From contig OMQN01000006.1 of NCBI GenBank assembly GCA_900313235.1, positions 1-56,873 on the forward strand: a DNA stretch of 56,873 nt, in the 5' to 3' direction. The stretch's first letter is position 1. Each line of letters begins with the position of its first letter. This DNA is from an uncultured Prevotellaceae bacterium (GTDB lineage: Bacteria; Bacteroidota; Bacteroidia; Bacteroidales; Bacteroidaceae). The translations under genes and the position numbers were made by a program. Positions 25,134 to 33,427 of the stretch are shown in pieces. A model generated the notes under the pieces. That model did no database searches. It saw nothing but the letters and a program-made list of their open reading frames with translations, and had not been told where the DNA came from.

Positions 25134-26159
25134 TTAGTGGAATATAAAGAAAATTAACTCCCTCATGAGCTCTCCTGGGGGTGTATTGGGGTTGTCCAGA
25201 CCCTTACTTTTGGCATCAATTTCGCGTATTTTTGCAATAATCTGCATCACTTTCAGACCTGTGTAGTTTTTCATACCCGTCAAGTAGTCTTTAGCACCCC
25301 AGGGCGACTTCATATCGAGCCACTGTGCCAGTGCTTCCTGGCTACCTTTTTGAGGACAATAATAAGCAATCATCAGGTTTTGGAAGTAATTAAACACCAA
25401 AGGGAGTAAAGCATACAATCCCCCAGCCTTTGGATTTTCGTCAAAATATTTTACTATCTGATTTGCCTTCAGAATATTTCGGTTTACGATGGCATCACGC
25501 AACTCAAAAGGATTATAGTCTTTGCTGACACCGATTTGGTCTTCTACAATCTGTGGCGTCACTCTCCTATCCCCTTCCGGCAGTCCCAGAAGTACCTTAT
25601 CAAGTTCACTGGTCAGCCTGCTGAGGTCAGAACCGATGGCGTCAGCTATCATCTGCGTCGACTTGGTGTCGATACTGGCATTTTTAGCTTTCAGATACTG
25701 CTGAATGAAGGCAGGAAGGTCGCGATCTTTGAGTTTCATGCTCTCAAACAGCACACCATGCTCGCGGATGGCCTTCACCAATCCCTGCTTACGACCGTCT
25801 ATCTTGCCATTTTTGTGGCAGAAGACTAACACTGTCGAGGACATGGGCTGATGGAAATACTTCTCCAGAGGCTCCGTATTCTTGATGTTCTGTGCTTCTT
25901 TGACGATGACGACCTGTCGTTCAGCCATCATCGGATAACGCTTAGCAGCGTCAACAATCTGCGATGCGTTAACGTCAGAGCCAAACATAATGGTTTGGTT
26001 GAAGTCTCTTTCCTCCGGCTGCAGCACATTGTCAGCAATCCAGTCGCTAATCTTATCGATATAATACGACTCGTCACCCATCAGATAGTAGACGGGTTTA
26101 TAATTGCGAGCCTTCAATTCGCTCATCACGCTGTCGAATGTTACTGCTGCTTGTGCCAT
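25134..26159 (-). CDS. holA: DNA polymerase III subunit delta
   Basis: Clamp-loader wrench subunit that opens the sliding clamp. 341 residues, normal size. The N-terminal RecA-like fold starts YLMGDESYYIDKISDWI near 25, with EAQNIKNTEPLEKY near 87, and SDLSRLTSELDKVLL near 174 and FELRDAIVNRN near 218 are conserved delta motifs. It lies 18 nt after luxS on the same strand and is probably co-transcribed with it; the association looks incidental. Confidence 0.93.
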   Translation of the reverse strand: MAQAAVTFDSVMSELKARNYKPVYYLMGDESYYIDKISDWIADNVLQPEERDFNQTIMFGSDVNASQIVDAAKRYPMMAERQVVIVKEAQNIKNTEPLEKYFHQPMSSTVLVFCHKNGKIDGRKQGLVKAIREHGVLFESMKLKDRDLPAFIQQYLKAKNASIDTKSTQMIADAIGSDLSRLTSELDKVLLGLPEGDRRVTPQIVEDQIGVSKDYNPFELRDAIVNRNILKANQIVKYFDENPKAGGLYALLPLVFNYFQNLMIAYYCPQKGSQEALAQWLDMKSPWGAKDYLTGMKNYTGLKVMQIIAKIREIDAKSKGLDNPNTPPGELMRELIFFIFH

Positions 26160-26177
26160 TTCGAGTATTACTTTCGT

Positions 26178-26672
26178 TTACGCATCTGCGAAGACTTTTC
26201 CGTCATCCAGAGTGATGCGGAGCTTGGTGTATTCGCAATGAAAGTCATGCTGGAGACGGTCGAGATAGCGGCGACTTTCCCAATGACACATGGGGAGGTC
26301 GTGGAGCAGGTAGTTACCACAAGCCTCAGGACGCGTGGCAGGTACCTCTTTCTGGGTGAGAATCCACTGCAGACACTCGATAGTCAGTCGACGCATATCT
26401 TCCACGGTATAGTTTCCCGTCATGATGACGTACATGCCCGTAAGGCACCCCATCGGTCCTACGTAGACAACGTCGTCCTTCGCCTCGCTATTACGGAACC
26501 ATGTCGCCATGAGGTGTTCCAGACTATGCATGGCTGCAGGAGCCACAGCAGGCTCTTTGTTAGGTTCTGTGATACGCAGGTCAAAAGTGGTGAAACCCTT
26601 GTCCTCACGCGACACGTAGATGCCTGGCTTCAGGCGAGTGTGGTCGATAGTGAAACTCTGTATGACTTCCAT
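26178..26672 (-). CDS. luxS: S-ribosylhomocysteine lyase
   Basis: Cleaves S-ribosylhomocysteine to homocysteine and DPD, the precursor of AI-2. 164 residues: the metal motif HSLEHLMATWFRN (His and Glu-His) near 48 and the GPMGCLTGMYV block near 73 with the catalytic Cys; the third metal ligand Cys is in MCHWESRRYL near the C-terminus. The ATG at 26672 (MEVIQSFTIDHTRLKPGIYV) is the family start; the earlier in-frame ATG at 26729 lies upstream of the promoter element at 26699-26706. Confidence 0.96.
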   Translation of the reverse strand: MEVIQSFTIDHTRLKPGIYVSREDKGFTTFDLRITEPNKEPAVAPAAMHSLEHLMATWFRNSEAKDDVVYVGPMGCLTGMYVIMTGNYTVEDMRRLTIECLQWILTQKEVPATRPEACGNYLLHDLPMCHWESRRYLDRLQHDFHCEYTKLRITLDDGKVFADA

Positions 26673-26698
26673 TTCCGTTCTTTTAATACAACAGACTG

Positions 26699-26706
26699 CA
26701 AAAATA
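26699..26706 (-). promoter_or_regulatory. -7 promoter element of luxS-holA
   Basis: TATTTTTG on the minus strand, about 27 nt before the luxS ATG. It is divergent from the promoter at 26760-26789. Confidence 0.6.
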
Positions 26707-26759
26707 CTGATTAATTTCGAAAAAGCCAAACGAATAGCGTGTTTTTTTGAGTGAAGCTA

Positions 26760-26789
26760 TTGCTGGCAACAAAAAAAGATGTACCTTTG
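26760..26789 (+). promoter_or_regulatory. Promoter of the HsdR-N-like gene
   Basis: TTG (26760-26762), 19 nt, TACCTTTG (26782-26789), 21 nt upstream of the ATG at 26811; excludes the earlier in-frame ATG at 26751. Confidence 0.75.
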
Positions 26790-26810
26790 CAACGGAATAC
26801 AAGACAAGAG

Positions 26811-27260
26811 ATGAACGAGTTGAATTTGCCGTCGTTTGACGTAAAGGTTAGAGGTACCAGGGAGAAACCCGAGATTCTGGACTTCCTGCGTCGCCGCTAT
26901 GTAGCACTGACTCCGGAGGAGTGGGTGCGCCAGCACTTCGTTCACTGGCTTGTAGACCATAAAGGCTATCCCAAGGGACTGTTAGGAAATGAGGTAGCCC
27001 TGTTGTGCGGTGACAAGACGCTACGTTGCGACTCCATACTCTACGACAAGGATGCCAACCCCCTGATGATTATAGAATACAAAGCGCCCTCCGTAGCCGT
27101 GACGCAGCAGGTATTCAGCCAGATTTCCACGTACAACCTCCTACTCCACGTAGACTATCTGGTGGTAAGCAATGGTTTGCAGCATTACTGCTGTAAGATG
27201 GACTATGAGCACCAGACGTACCAATTCCTCAACGACATCCCCCCCTATTCTGCCCTTTAG
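26811..27260 (+). CDS. Stand-alone HsdR N-terminal-like (PD-(D/E)XK) domain protein
   Basis: 149 residues matching the N-terminal nuclease-like domain of type I restriction R subunits (HSDR_N_2 type). The region GNEVALLCGDKTLRCDSILY followed by DKDANPLMIIEYKAPS contains the D...ExK arrangement of PD-(D/E)XK nucleases (D in RCDSI, E and K in IEYKA). There is no helicase part and no methylase or specificity gene nearby, so it is not a restriction system. Such short proteins are common in Bacteroidota; the role is unknown. Its stop overlaps the convergent RND gene by 4 nt. Confidence 0.82.
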   Translation: MNELNLPSFDVKVRGTREKPEILDFLRRRYVALTPEEWVRQHFVHWLVDHKGYPKGLLGNEVALLCGDKTLRCDSILYDKDANPLMIIEYKAPSVAVTQQVFSQISTYNLLLHVDYLVVSNGLQHYCCKMDYEHQTYQFLNDIPPYSAL

Positions 27261-30200
27261 CCTTTGTGGCGACGGAACACGCGCTCCTCAATGTTCTGGA
27301 AGATGACAAAGAGGATGGGCACAACAAACAACAGTGCAATGGTACCTATAAACATACCTCCAATGGCGCCAACACCCAGCGAACGGTTTCCATTGGCACC
27401 TACGCCTGTCGCTATAGCCAAGGGTAGCAGACCAAAAATCATCGTCAACGAGGTCATCAGAATGGGACGCAGACGCACGGCTGCAGCGTCGAGGGCTGCA
27501 GAAAGGATGCTCATACCCTGTCGACGACGCTCGGAGGCATACTCCGTCAGCAGAATAGCCGTCTTTGACAGCAGACCAATAAGCATGATGAGTCCCGTCT
27601 GCATATAGATGTTATTCTCCAGTCCCCAGAGATAGGCAAAGATAAAGCTTCCTAATAGTCCGAAGGGTACGCTGAGAATGACCGCCATAGGAATGAAGAC
27701 ACTCTCGTAGAGTGCACAGAGGATAAGGTATATGAAGACGATACAGATGACAAATACCAGAGCGGTAGTGTTCTGTGCTGAAGCCTCCTCGCGCGTCATA
27801 CCACCAAATTCGTAGCCGTAGCCTTCAGGCAACACTTCAGCAGCCGTCTCGCGAATCGCTTGGATAGCCTGTCCACTGCTATAGCCCTCCGCCGCCGTAC
27901 CATTGACCATGATAGATGGGAAGAGGTTGAAGCGCGACAGCGTCTCACTACCATAGATGCGTGTCAGCGTGATATATTGTCCGATGGGCGACATCTCGCC
28001 TCTGGAGTTACGCACAAAGATATTGTTGAGCGACTCTGTGTCAAGGCGATATTCAGGCGAGGCCTGTACCATGACGCGATAGAGTTTGGTAAAGCGCACG
28101 AAGTTAGACGCATAGCTACCACCCACATAACCACTGAGGGCTGCCAGCACCTCGCTGGGTGATACGCCACGACGCTTACAAAGTGCGGCATCGACATCGA
28201 CGCGGTACTGCGGATATTTCATCGAGAAATTGGTGATGGCCCGACCAATTTCCGGACGTTCATTGAGGGCAGCTATCAGTCGATTGGTATAGGTCAGCAG
28301 GTCGTTGACTGTACCACCGTGCTTGTCCTGAATATGCAGTTCAAAGCCGTTAATACGTCCGAAGCCTGGCAGCATGTTCTGTGTGTTGACCTGTATCTTC
28401 GCATTGGCGATGTCAGCCGTACGACGATATATCTCTTCAACGATGCTCTGTACATCATCGCCCTCTCCTGTACGTTCGTCCCACTTCTTCAGTTTGAGCG
28501 TGAAGTTGCCATTCGACGACGACTGTTCGAAATTGTTGCTGTTCCCCGCAATGAGCGAATAGATGCGCAGCTGCGGCAGGTCCTTGATGCGCTCCTCGAC
28601 CTCCTTCAAGATATGATAGGTCTGCTGAAGACTGCTACCTGGCGAAGCCTGCACGTTGATAAACACAGTACCCATATCCTCGTTGGGCACCAGTCCTGTC
28701 TTGGTGGTGCGCATCATCCAGAACAAGCCGGCAATGGCCACCAGCACCAGCGAGACTGCCAGCCACTGCTTACGCAGAGAGCCAGACAGCGACTGCTTAT
28801 AACGACGTACCATATCGGTAAACAGCTGCTGTTTGCGCTGCTTGGCAGGTTTCATGAAGAGGGCACAAAGTGCTGGCGACAGCGTCAGTGCGTTAAACAG
28901 CGAGATAGCCACAGCGATGGCCATCGTCAGTCCGAACTGCGTATAGAAGGTACCTGTTACGCCACCAATGAAACAGACTGGCACGAAGACGGCCATGAAC
29001 ACCAGTGTGGTGGTAACCAGTGCTGACGTGATGCCATGCATGGCAGAGACGGTAGCATCATAAGCCTTCATGCCCGTCTCGTCCAGTTTCGCCTGTACAG
29101 CCTCCACGACCACGATGGCATCGTCAACTACAGTACCTATGACCAACACGAGGGCAAATAGCGTCAGCATGTTCAGTGAGAAACCTATGGCATAGATAAT
29201 GCCCAAGGTGCCTATCAGTGACACGACGATAGCAACAGCGGGGATAACGGTGGCCCGCCAGCTGCGCAGGAAGAGGAACACCACCAGTATAACGAGCGCC
29301 AAAGCCTCAAGCAGCGTTTCAACGACGCTGGCAATAGAGGCATCGAGGAAATCCTTCTTACTCTCGATGTCCTCAATGACAATACCTGGTGGCAAGGCCT
29401 TGCGGATATCCTCCACCTCTTGGTCTATCTGTTTGATAATCTCATTGGCATTAGAGCCTGCCACCTGGTTGATAGAAATGTTGACGCCAGGACTGCCATT
29501 GGTTTCACCAATGATGTTATAGTTCTGCGAACCCAGCTCCACACGGGCTATATCACCAATGCGAAGCACATCGCCATTAGGCAGCGAGCGTACCACCAGC
29601 TGTTCGTACTCTTTCTCCTCCTCGTAACGGCCACGATATTTCAGCACATACTGGAACGTGTTACTGCTCTCAGAACCCAGTGTACCCGTGGCCACCTCTA
29701 CGTTCTGTTCGTCGAGCACCTTTGTAATGTCAGCAGGCGTCAGTCCATAGCTGGCCATTTTCAACGGATCCAGCCAGATGCGCATGGAGTAGTCGGCACC
29801 CATCACGTTGACCTCACCCACACCCGAGATACGGCTCAGACGCGGCTCTATATTGATTTTGGTATAGTTGGCCAGAAACGAACGGTCGAAAGTACTGTCA
29901 GGACTATATACAGACAGTTGCTTGATATTCGACGTCTGTCGCTTGCGCACAGTGAGTCCACTCTTCACCACGTCACTCGGCAGACGGCCCTGAACAGTGG
30001 CGGCACGGTTCTGCACGTTGACCATAGCCATATTGGGGTCTGTACCTTGACGGAAGAAGATACCAATGGACGCAGTGCCATTATTCGAGGCCGACGACGT
30101 CATATACATCATACCCTCTACACCATTGATGGCTTCTTCCAACGGAACTATCACACTCTTCTGTACCGTCTCTGCATTGGCACCCGTATAGTTTGCCATG

Positions 30201-30337
30201 ATGCGGACGGTTGGTGGTGCAATCTCAGGAAACTGTTCCAACGGGAGGTTGGCGAGTCCAATGATACCTACCAGCACCATCAACACCGAGATGACACAAG
30301 CCAATATTGGTCTGTCTATGAATGTCTTGACGTTCAT
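27257..30337 (-). CDS. RND efflux pump inner-membrane transporter (AcrB/HAE1 type)
   Basis: 1026 residues, the usual AcrB length, with two repeats of a large periplasmic loop and twelve membrane helices. The start MNVKTFIDRPILACVISVLM is typical. The proton-relay aspartates are in VVDDAIVVVEAVQ near residue 405; GVGANGNRSLGVGAIGGM near 985 marks the last helices. Exports drugs or other hydrophobic compounds with the adaptor encoded just upstream (4-nt overlap). No outer-membrane factor gene follows. Confidence 0.95.
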   Translation of the reverse strand: MNVKTFIDRPILACVISVLMVLVGIIGLANLPLEQFPEIAPPTVRIMANYTGANAETVQKSVIVPLEEAINGVEGMMYMTSSASNNGTASIGIFFRQGTDPNMAMVNVQNRAATVQGRLPSDVVKSGLTVRKRQTSNIKQLSVYSPDSTFDRSFLANYTKINIEPRLSRISGVGEVNVMGADYSMRIWLDPLKMASYGLTPADITKVLDEQNVEVATGTLGSESSNTFQYVLKYRGRYEEEKEYEQLVVRSLPNGDVLRIGDIARVELGSQNYNIIGETNGSPGVNISINQVAGSNANEIIKQIDQEVEDIRKALPPGIVIEDIESKKDFLDASIASVVETLLEALALVILVVFLFLRSWRATVIPAVAIVVSLIGTLGIIYAIGFSLNMLTLFALVLVIGTVVDDAIVVVEAVQAKLDETGMKAYDATVSAMHGITSALVTTTLVFMAVFVPVCFIGGVTGTFYTQFGLTMAIAVAISLFNALTLSPALCALFMKPAKQRKQQLFTDMVRRYKQSLSGSLRKQWLAVSLVLVAIAGLFWMMRTTKTGLVPNEDMGTVFINVQASPGSSLQQTYHILKEVEERIKDLPQLRIYSLIAGNSNNFEQSSSNGNFTLKLKKWDERTGEGDDVQSIVEEIYRRTADIANAKIQVNTQNMLPGFGRINGFELHIQDKHGGTVNDLLTYTNRLIAALNERPEIGRAITNFSMKYPQYRVDVDAALCKRRGVSPSEVLAALSGYVGGSYASNFVRFTKLYRVMVQASPEYRLDTESLNNIFVRNSRGEMSPIGQYITLTRIYGSETLSRFNLFPSIMVNGTAAEGYSSGQAIQAIRETAAEVLPEGYGYEFGGMTREEASAQNTTALVFVICIVFIYLILCALYESVFIPMAVILSVPFGLLGSFIFAYLWGLENNIYMQTGLIMLIGLLSKTAILLTEYASERRRQGMSILSAALDAAAVRLRPILMTSLTMIFGLLPLAIATGVGANGNRSLGVGAIGGMFIGTIALLFVVPILFVIFQNIEERVFRRHKG

Positions 30338-31449
30338 CTTTTGGACTTTTGACCTTTTATTTCCACTCCTTCTTTCAGCAGTCCGGCACCCTCTGCTATG
30401 ATGGTGTCACCCACGCTGATACCCTCTTCTACAATATACTCCTGACCATTGTTCTGTGGATACAACTGTACGGGCGTAGCCTTTGTCTTGCCATCCACCA
30501 CGCGGTAGACAAAGATACGGTTCTGCAACTCGTAGGTAGCCTCCTGAGGGACGACGATGCTTTTCTCGCGCTGGGTAGGCACCACAATGGTAGCACTGCC
30601 ACCATCACGCAGCAGATGCTGAGGATTGGGGAATACGGCACGCATGGTGACAGCACCTGTCGATGTCTCCACCGTACCACTGACGGCATCGATACGTCCT
30701 TCCAGCTGGTAATCGGCGCCGGTAGTCATCTTGAGTTTGACGCTGGGCGACTTCTTGATAAAGTCGGCAACAGAGCCATAGCGCTCCGTCAGACTGACGA
30801 TAAAGCGCTCAGTGACAGAGAAATAGGCATACACCTGACTATCGTCGGCAACAGTTACCAGTGGTTCACTGATGTTACTACTGACAAGTGCACCGACATG
30901 CCAGGGAATCATAGAAGCAACACCATCGACGGGACTCTTCACCTCGGTACAGGACAACTGCCAACGGGCATTCTTCTCCTGAGCCTTGGCCTGCACCAAC
31001 GCAGCCTCAGCCTCCAACAGCTGATGGCGGGTGGTTTCTACACTGAAGTCGCTGACCACACTACCCTCCTTCAGTTGCTTCTGACTATCGTAGTTCATGC
31101 GGGCTGTCGACAACTTCGCTTCAGCACTTTTCCGATTGGCTATAGCCACCTCCAAAGCAGCCTGAAAAGGCGTCTGGTCGATAACGAACAGCGTCTGTCC
31201 ACGCTTCACAGCCATGCCTTCGCCAGTACAGATGCGGGTGATAGTGCCTGACACCTGCGGACGGATTTCTACAATCTGCCGTCCTGTCAGACGGGCACTA
31301 TACTGTTGGTTGAGCGTCATATCCTTCTGACTCACAACCATCGTTCTATACTCTACTGCATCGTGCGCTTTTTTCTTGTCATCGCTACACGACAGCATCA
31401 TGCCTGCCGTGGCAGCCAACAGGCAGCATGCCAACTCTTTTCTAATCAT
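30334..31449 (-). CDS. RND efflux periplasmic adaptor (AcrA type), lipoprotein
   Basis: 371 residues. The signal MIRKELACCLLAATAGMMLSC has a lipobox ending at Cys21. A lipoyl-like half motif (RPQVSGTITRICTGEGMAVKRGQTLFVID) at about 63-92, a helical hairpin to about 155, a second lipoyl half, then beta-barrel and membrane-proximal domains match AcrA/MexA. It links the RND transporter to an outer-membrane channel that must be encoded elsewhere. Promoter -7 element TATATTTG at 31478-31485. Confidence 0.94.
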   Translation of the reverse strand: MIRKELACCLLAATAGMMLSCSDDKKKAHDAVEYRTMVVSQKDMTLNQQYSARLTGRQIVEIRPQVSGTITRICTGEGMAVKRGQTLFVIDQTPFQAALEVAIANRKSAEAKLSTARMNYDSQKQLKEGSVVSDFSVETTRHQLLEAEAALVQAKAQEKNARWQLSCTEVKSPVDGVASMIPWHVGALVSSNISEPLVTVADDSQVYAYFSVTERFIVSLTERYGSVADFIKKSPSVKLKMTTGADYQLEGRIDAVSGTVETSTGAVTMRAVFPNPQHLLRDGGSATIVVPTQREKSIVVPQEATYELQNRIFVYRVVDGKTKATPVQLYPQNNGQEYIVEEGISVGDTIIAEGAGLLKEGVEIKGQKSKR

Positions 31450-31477
31450 CTGTCCACTTATTTTCGGAAATATGGTG

Positions 31478-31485
31478 CAAATATA
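31478..31485 (-). promoter_or_regulatory. -7 promoter element of the RND efflux unit
   Basis: TATATTTG on the minus strand, 28 nt before the adaptor ATG. Confidence 0.6.
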
Positions 31486-31557
31486 CTATTTTTTTAGCTA
31501 TCTATCAGCCTTTTGCATCACTTTTCGTAGCTATTACATTACTTTATGACAAGCAGA

Positions 31558-31589
31558 CAAAAAAAAGAGGATGTTTTCGACATCCTCTT
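31558..31589 (-). terminator. Strong intrinsic terminator after the zinc-ribbon gene
   Basis: Minus strand AAGAGGATGT pairs with ACATCCTCTT (10 pairs) around a 5-nt loop, followed by a run of T; 9 nt beyond the stop codon at 31598. Confidence 0.9.
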
Positions 31590-31597
31590 CCTATTGT

Positions 31598-32446
31598 TTA
31601 ATCCTCTGACTCGGGCACCACATCGTCGTCCTTCTTGACGGTCTTGCGGATAGCGCGCTTGCGGGGTTTCTTTTCTTCAGCACCTGGTGTGGCAATCTTA
31701 ACACCTGCCAACTCGGGGTCTATCAGAATACGACCGCAGTACTCGCAGACGATGACCTTCTTGTGCATCTTGATGTCAAGCTGACGCTGGGGCGGAATCT
31801 TATTGAAGCAACCACCACAGGCATCACGCTGCACGTAAACGATACCCAGACCATTGCGTGCGTTTTTGCGGATGCGCTTGAAAGAGGTCAGCAGACGGGG
31901 CTCTATCTTCACCTCCAGCTCCTTGACCTTAGCCTTCAGCTTCTCCTCCTCGGCACGGGTCTCTTCCATGATTTCGTCAAGCTCAGCCTTCTTCATGTCG
32001 AGGGCCTGACGACGGTCTTCGATGATAGTCTGGTTCTGCTCCAACTCAGCCTTCTTCTCTTCAATCTTGAAGTTAGCCTCCTTGATTTTCTTATTGCAGA
32101 GCTCGATTTCCAGTGTCTGGAACTCAATTTCCTTAGACAGTGTGTCGTACTCACGGTTGTTCTTTACGTCGTTGAGCTGCGTCTTGTAGCGCTCTACGCT
32201 GGCCTTAGCCGTCTCAATCTCACCCTTCTTCTGGGCAACGGCATGCTGATATTCGTCGATGTCGCTCTGGATTTTCTCAATGCGGGTGGTGAGACCAGCA
32301 ATCTCGTCTTCCAGGTCTTCAACTTCCAGAGGCAGCTCACCTCTGAGGGCACGCTTCTCATCAATCTCTGAGAGCGTGGTCTGCAGTTGGTAGAGAGTCT
32401 TCAGACGCTCTTCCACTGTCAAATCTGTAGGATCTTTCTTTGCCAT
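31598..32446 (-). CDS. Coiled-coil protein with C4 zinc ribbon
   Basis: 282 residues. Residues about 10-190 are a continuous heptad-rich coiled coil dense in Glu and Lys; a zinc ribbon follows (DACGGCFNKIP near 212 and VCEYCGRIL near 236) and a basic tail (KKPRKRAIRKTVKK) ends in acidic residues. It matches the group described as zinc-ribbon proteins possibly binding nucleic acid (zf-RING_7, CT398-like). The basic tail fits RNA or DNA binding, but the role is not established. It follows the Nif3-like gene after a gap of 8-nt repeats, and ends in a strong terminator. Confidence 0.88.
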   Translation of the reverse strand: MAKKDPTDLTVEERLKTLYQLQTTLSEIDEKRALRGELPLEVEDLEDEIAGLTTRIEKIQSDIDEYQHAVAQKKGEIETAKASVERYKTQLNDVKNNREYDTLSKEIEFQTLEIELCNKKIKEANFKIEEKKAELEQNQTIIEDRRQALDMKKAELDEIMEETRAEEEKLKAKVKELEVKIEPRLLTSFKRIRKNARNGLGIVYVQRDACGGCFNKIPPQRQLDIKMHKKVIVCEYCGRILIDPELAGVKIATPGAEEKKPRKRAIRKTVKKDDDVVPESED

Positions 32447-32459
32447 AATGATTCTCTTT

Positions 32460-32499
32460 TTCGTTATTTCGTTATTTCGTTATTACGTTATCTCGTTAT
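32460..32499. repeat. Five 8-nt tandem units (TTCGTTAT type)
   Basis: Plus-strand units TTCGTTAT three times, then TACGTTAT and CTCGTTAT, between the zinc-ribbon start and the Nif3-like stop. The one clearly period-8 member of the gap repeats. Confidence 0.8.
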
Positions 32500-32512
32500 T
32501 ACACCATTTCGA

Positions 32513-33298
32513 CTAAATATATAGAATTGGATTTGTGCAAGTCTCTGCCATCTCTGTTCGCACACCAGGACACTCCTTATTAATAATATCGCGGAATATC
32601 TCGCTGGTAAACTGCTCTGACTGGTAGTGACCAATGACACATATCTGGATGTGCTGTTCGTAGCCAAAGTACTGGTGGTAGTGCATCTCGCCAGTAATAA
32701 AGGCATCAGCACCCTGATGCAGGGCATCGTCGAGCAGGAAGTCGCCAGCACCGCCACAGAGCGCCACCTTCTGAATAGGCCGACGCAGCAGTTCATTACA
32801 CTGCGCACACTCCACACCGAACTGGCGTTTTACCATCAGGATGAAGTCATCGGCAGCCATAGGCTGTGCTAAAGAGCCTATAACACCACTGCCAGCCTCT
32901 ATGTCGCCCACCTGTTTCTGGGCAAAAAACTGGCACTGTTGCAGTCCCATCCGCTCGGCAATTTTCCAATTGACACCATTCTGTGCATTATCCATATTGG
33001 TATGCATAGAAATGACGACAATGTCGTTCTTCAGGGCCTTGATGACGCAGCGCTGCACATAGTCAGCACCGCAAATCTGTTTCAAGCCGCGAAACAATAA
33101 CGGATGATGACTGACGATGAGGTTACAACCCTTGCGGATAGCCTCATCGACAATCTGTTCGTTGACGTCCAGACACAATAATGCCCCTGAAACATCCGCC
33201 TCTGTCAGTCCCAGTTGCAAGCCAGCATTATCCCAACTTTCCTGCAAGGGCAGAGGCGCGAACTGTTCAAGGGCGTCAAGCACTTGTCGTATTTTCAC
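32513..33298 (-). CDS. Nif3-like dinuclear metal-centre protein
   Basis: Member of the YbgI/Nif3 family (sometimes called GTP cyclohydrolase I type 2-like), which forms hexameric toroids with a two-metal site. 261 residues starting from a GTG: VKIRQVLDALEQFAPLPLQE with ESWDNAGLQLG, then VSHHPLLFRG near 63 and THTNMDNA-like ISMHTNMDNAQNGVN near 96, which carry metal ligands; VTGEMHYH-like FITGEMHYHQ lies near 215. A TTG codon 27 nt upstream lies inside the promoter -7 box, so GTG at 33298 is preferred. Function in bacteria is uncertain. Followed by the zinc-ribbon protein gene, a frequent pair in Bacteroidota. Confidence 0.9.
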   Translation of the reverse strand: MKIRQVLDALEQFAPLPLQESWDNAGLQLGLTEADVSGALLCLDVNEQIVDEAIRKGCNLIVSHHPLLFRGLKQICGADYVQRCVIKALKNDIVVISMHTNMDNAQNGVNWKIAERMGLQQCQFFAQKQVGDIEAGSGVIGSLAQPMAADDFILMVKRQFGVECAQCNELLRRPIQKVALCGGAGDFLLDDALHQGADAFITGEMHYHQYFGYEQHIQICVIGHYQSEQFTSEIFRDIINKECPGVRTEMAETCTNPILYI

Positions 33299-33322
33299 GC
33301 TTCTATCTACGTTTTGAAAGTG

Positions 33323-33330
33323 CAAAGGTA
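33323..33330 (-). promoter_or_regulatory. -7 promoter element deciding the Nif3-like start
   Basis: TACCTTTG on the minus strand, 25 nt before the GTG start codon; an in-frame TTG overlaps the box itself and cannot be the start of this transcript. Confidence 0.65.
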
Positions 33331-33340
33331 CGAAATAAAG

Positions 33341-33424
33341 TTGAGAGTTGAAAGTTGAAAGTTGAGAGTTCTCTCACTTTTATATTTTTTTAATCTTTCA
33401 GTTCTCAACTTTCAACTCTCAACT
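33341..33424. repeat. Period-7 repeats arranged as an inverted pair
   Basis: Left arm on the plus strand: TTGAGAG, TTGAAAG, TTGAAAG, TTGAGAG (33341-33368). Right arm: CTCAACT, TTCAACT, CTCAACT (33404-33424), the reverse complement of the same units. The arms could form a stem of about 20 bp around a 35-nt AT-rich loop, between the Nif3-like promoter and the end of the PurF-like gene. Confidence 0.75.
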
Positions 33425-33427
33425 TAC

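Noticed and set aside
26178-26672. luxS as evidence of an AI-2 signalling operon
   Set aside because: No AI-2 receptor or lsr-like genes are near; luxS is most simply part of the activated methyl cycle.
26811-27260. Part of a type I restriction-modification system
   Set aside because: Only the N-terminal domain exists and no hsdM or hsdS gene occurs in the window.
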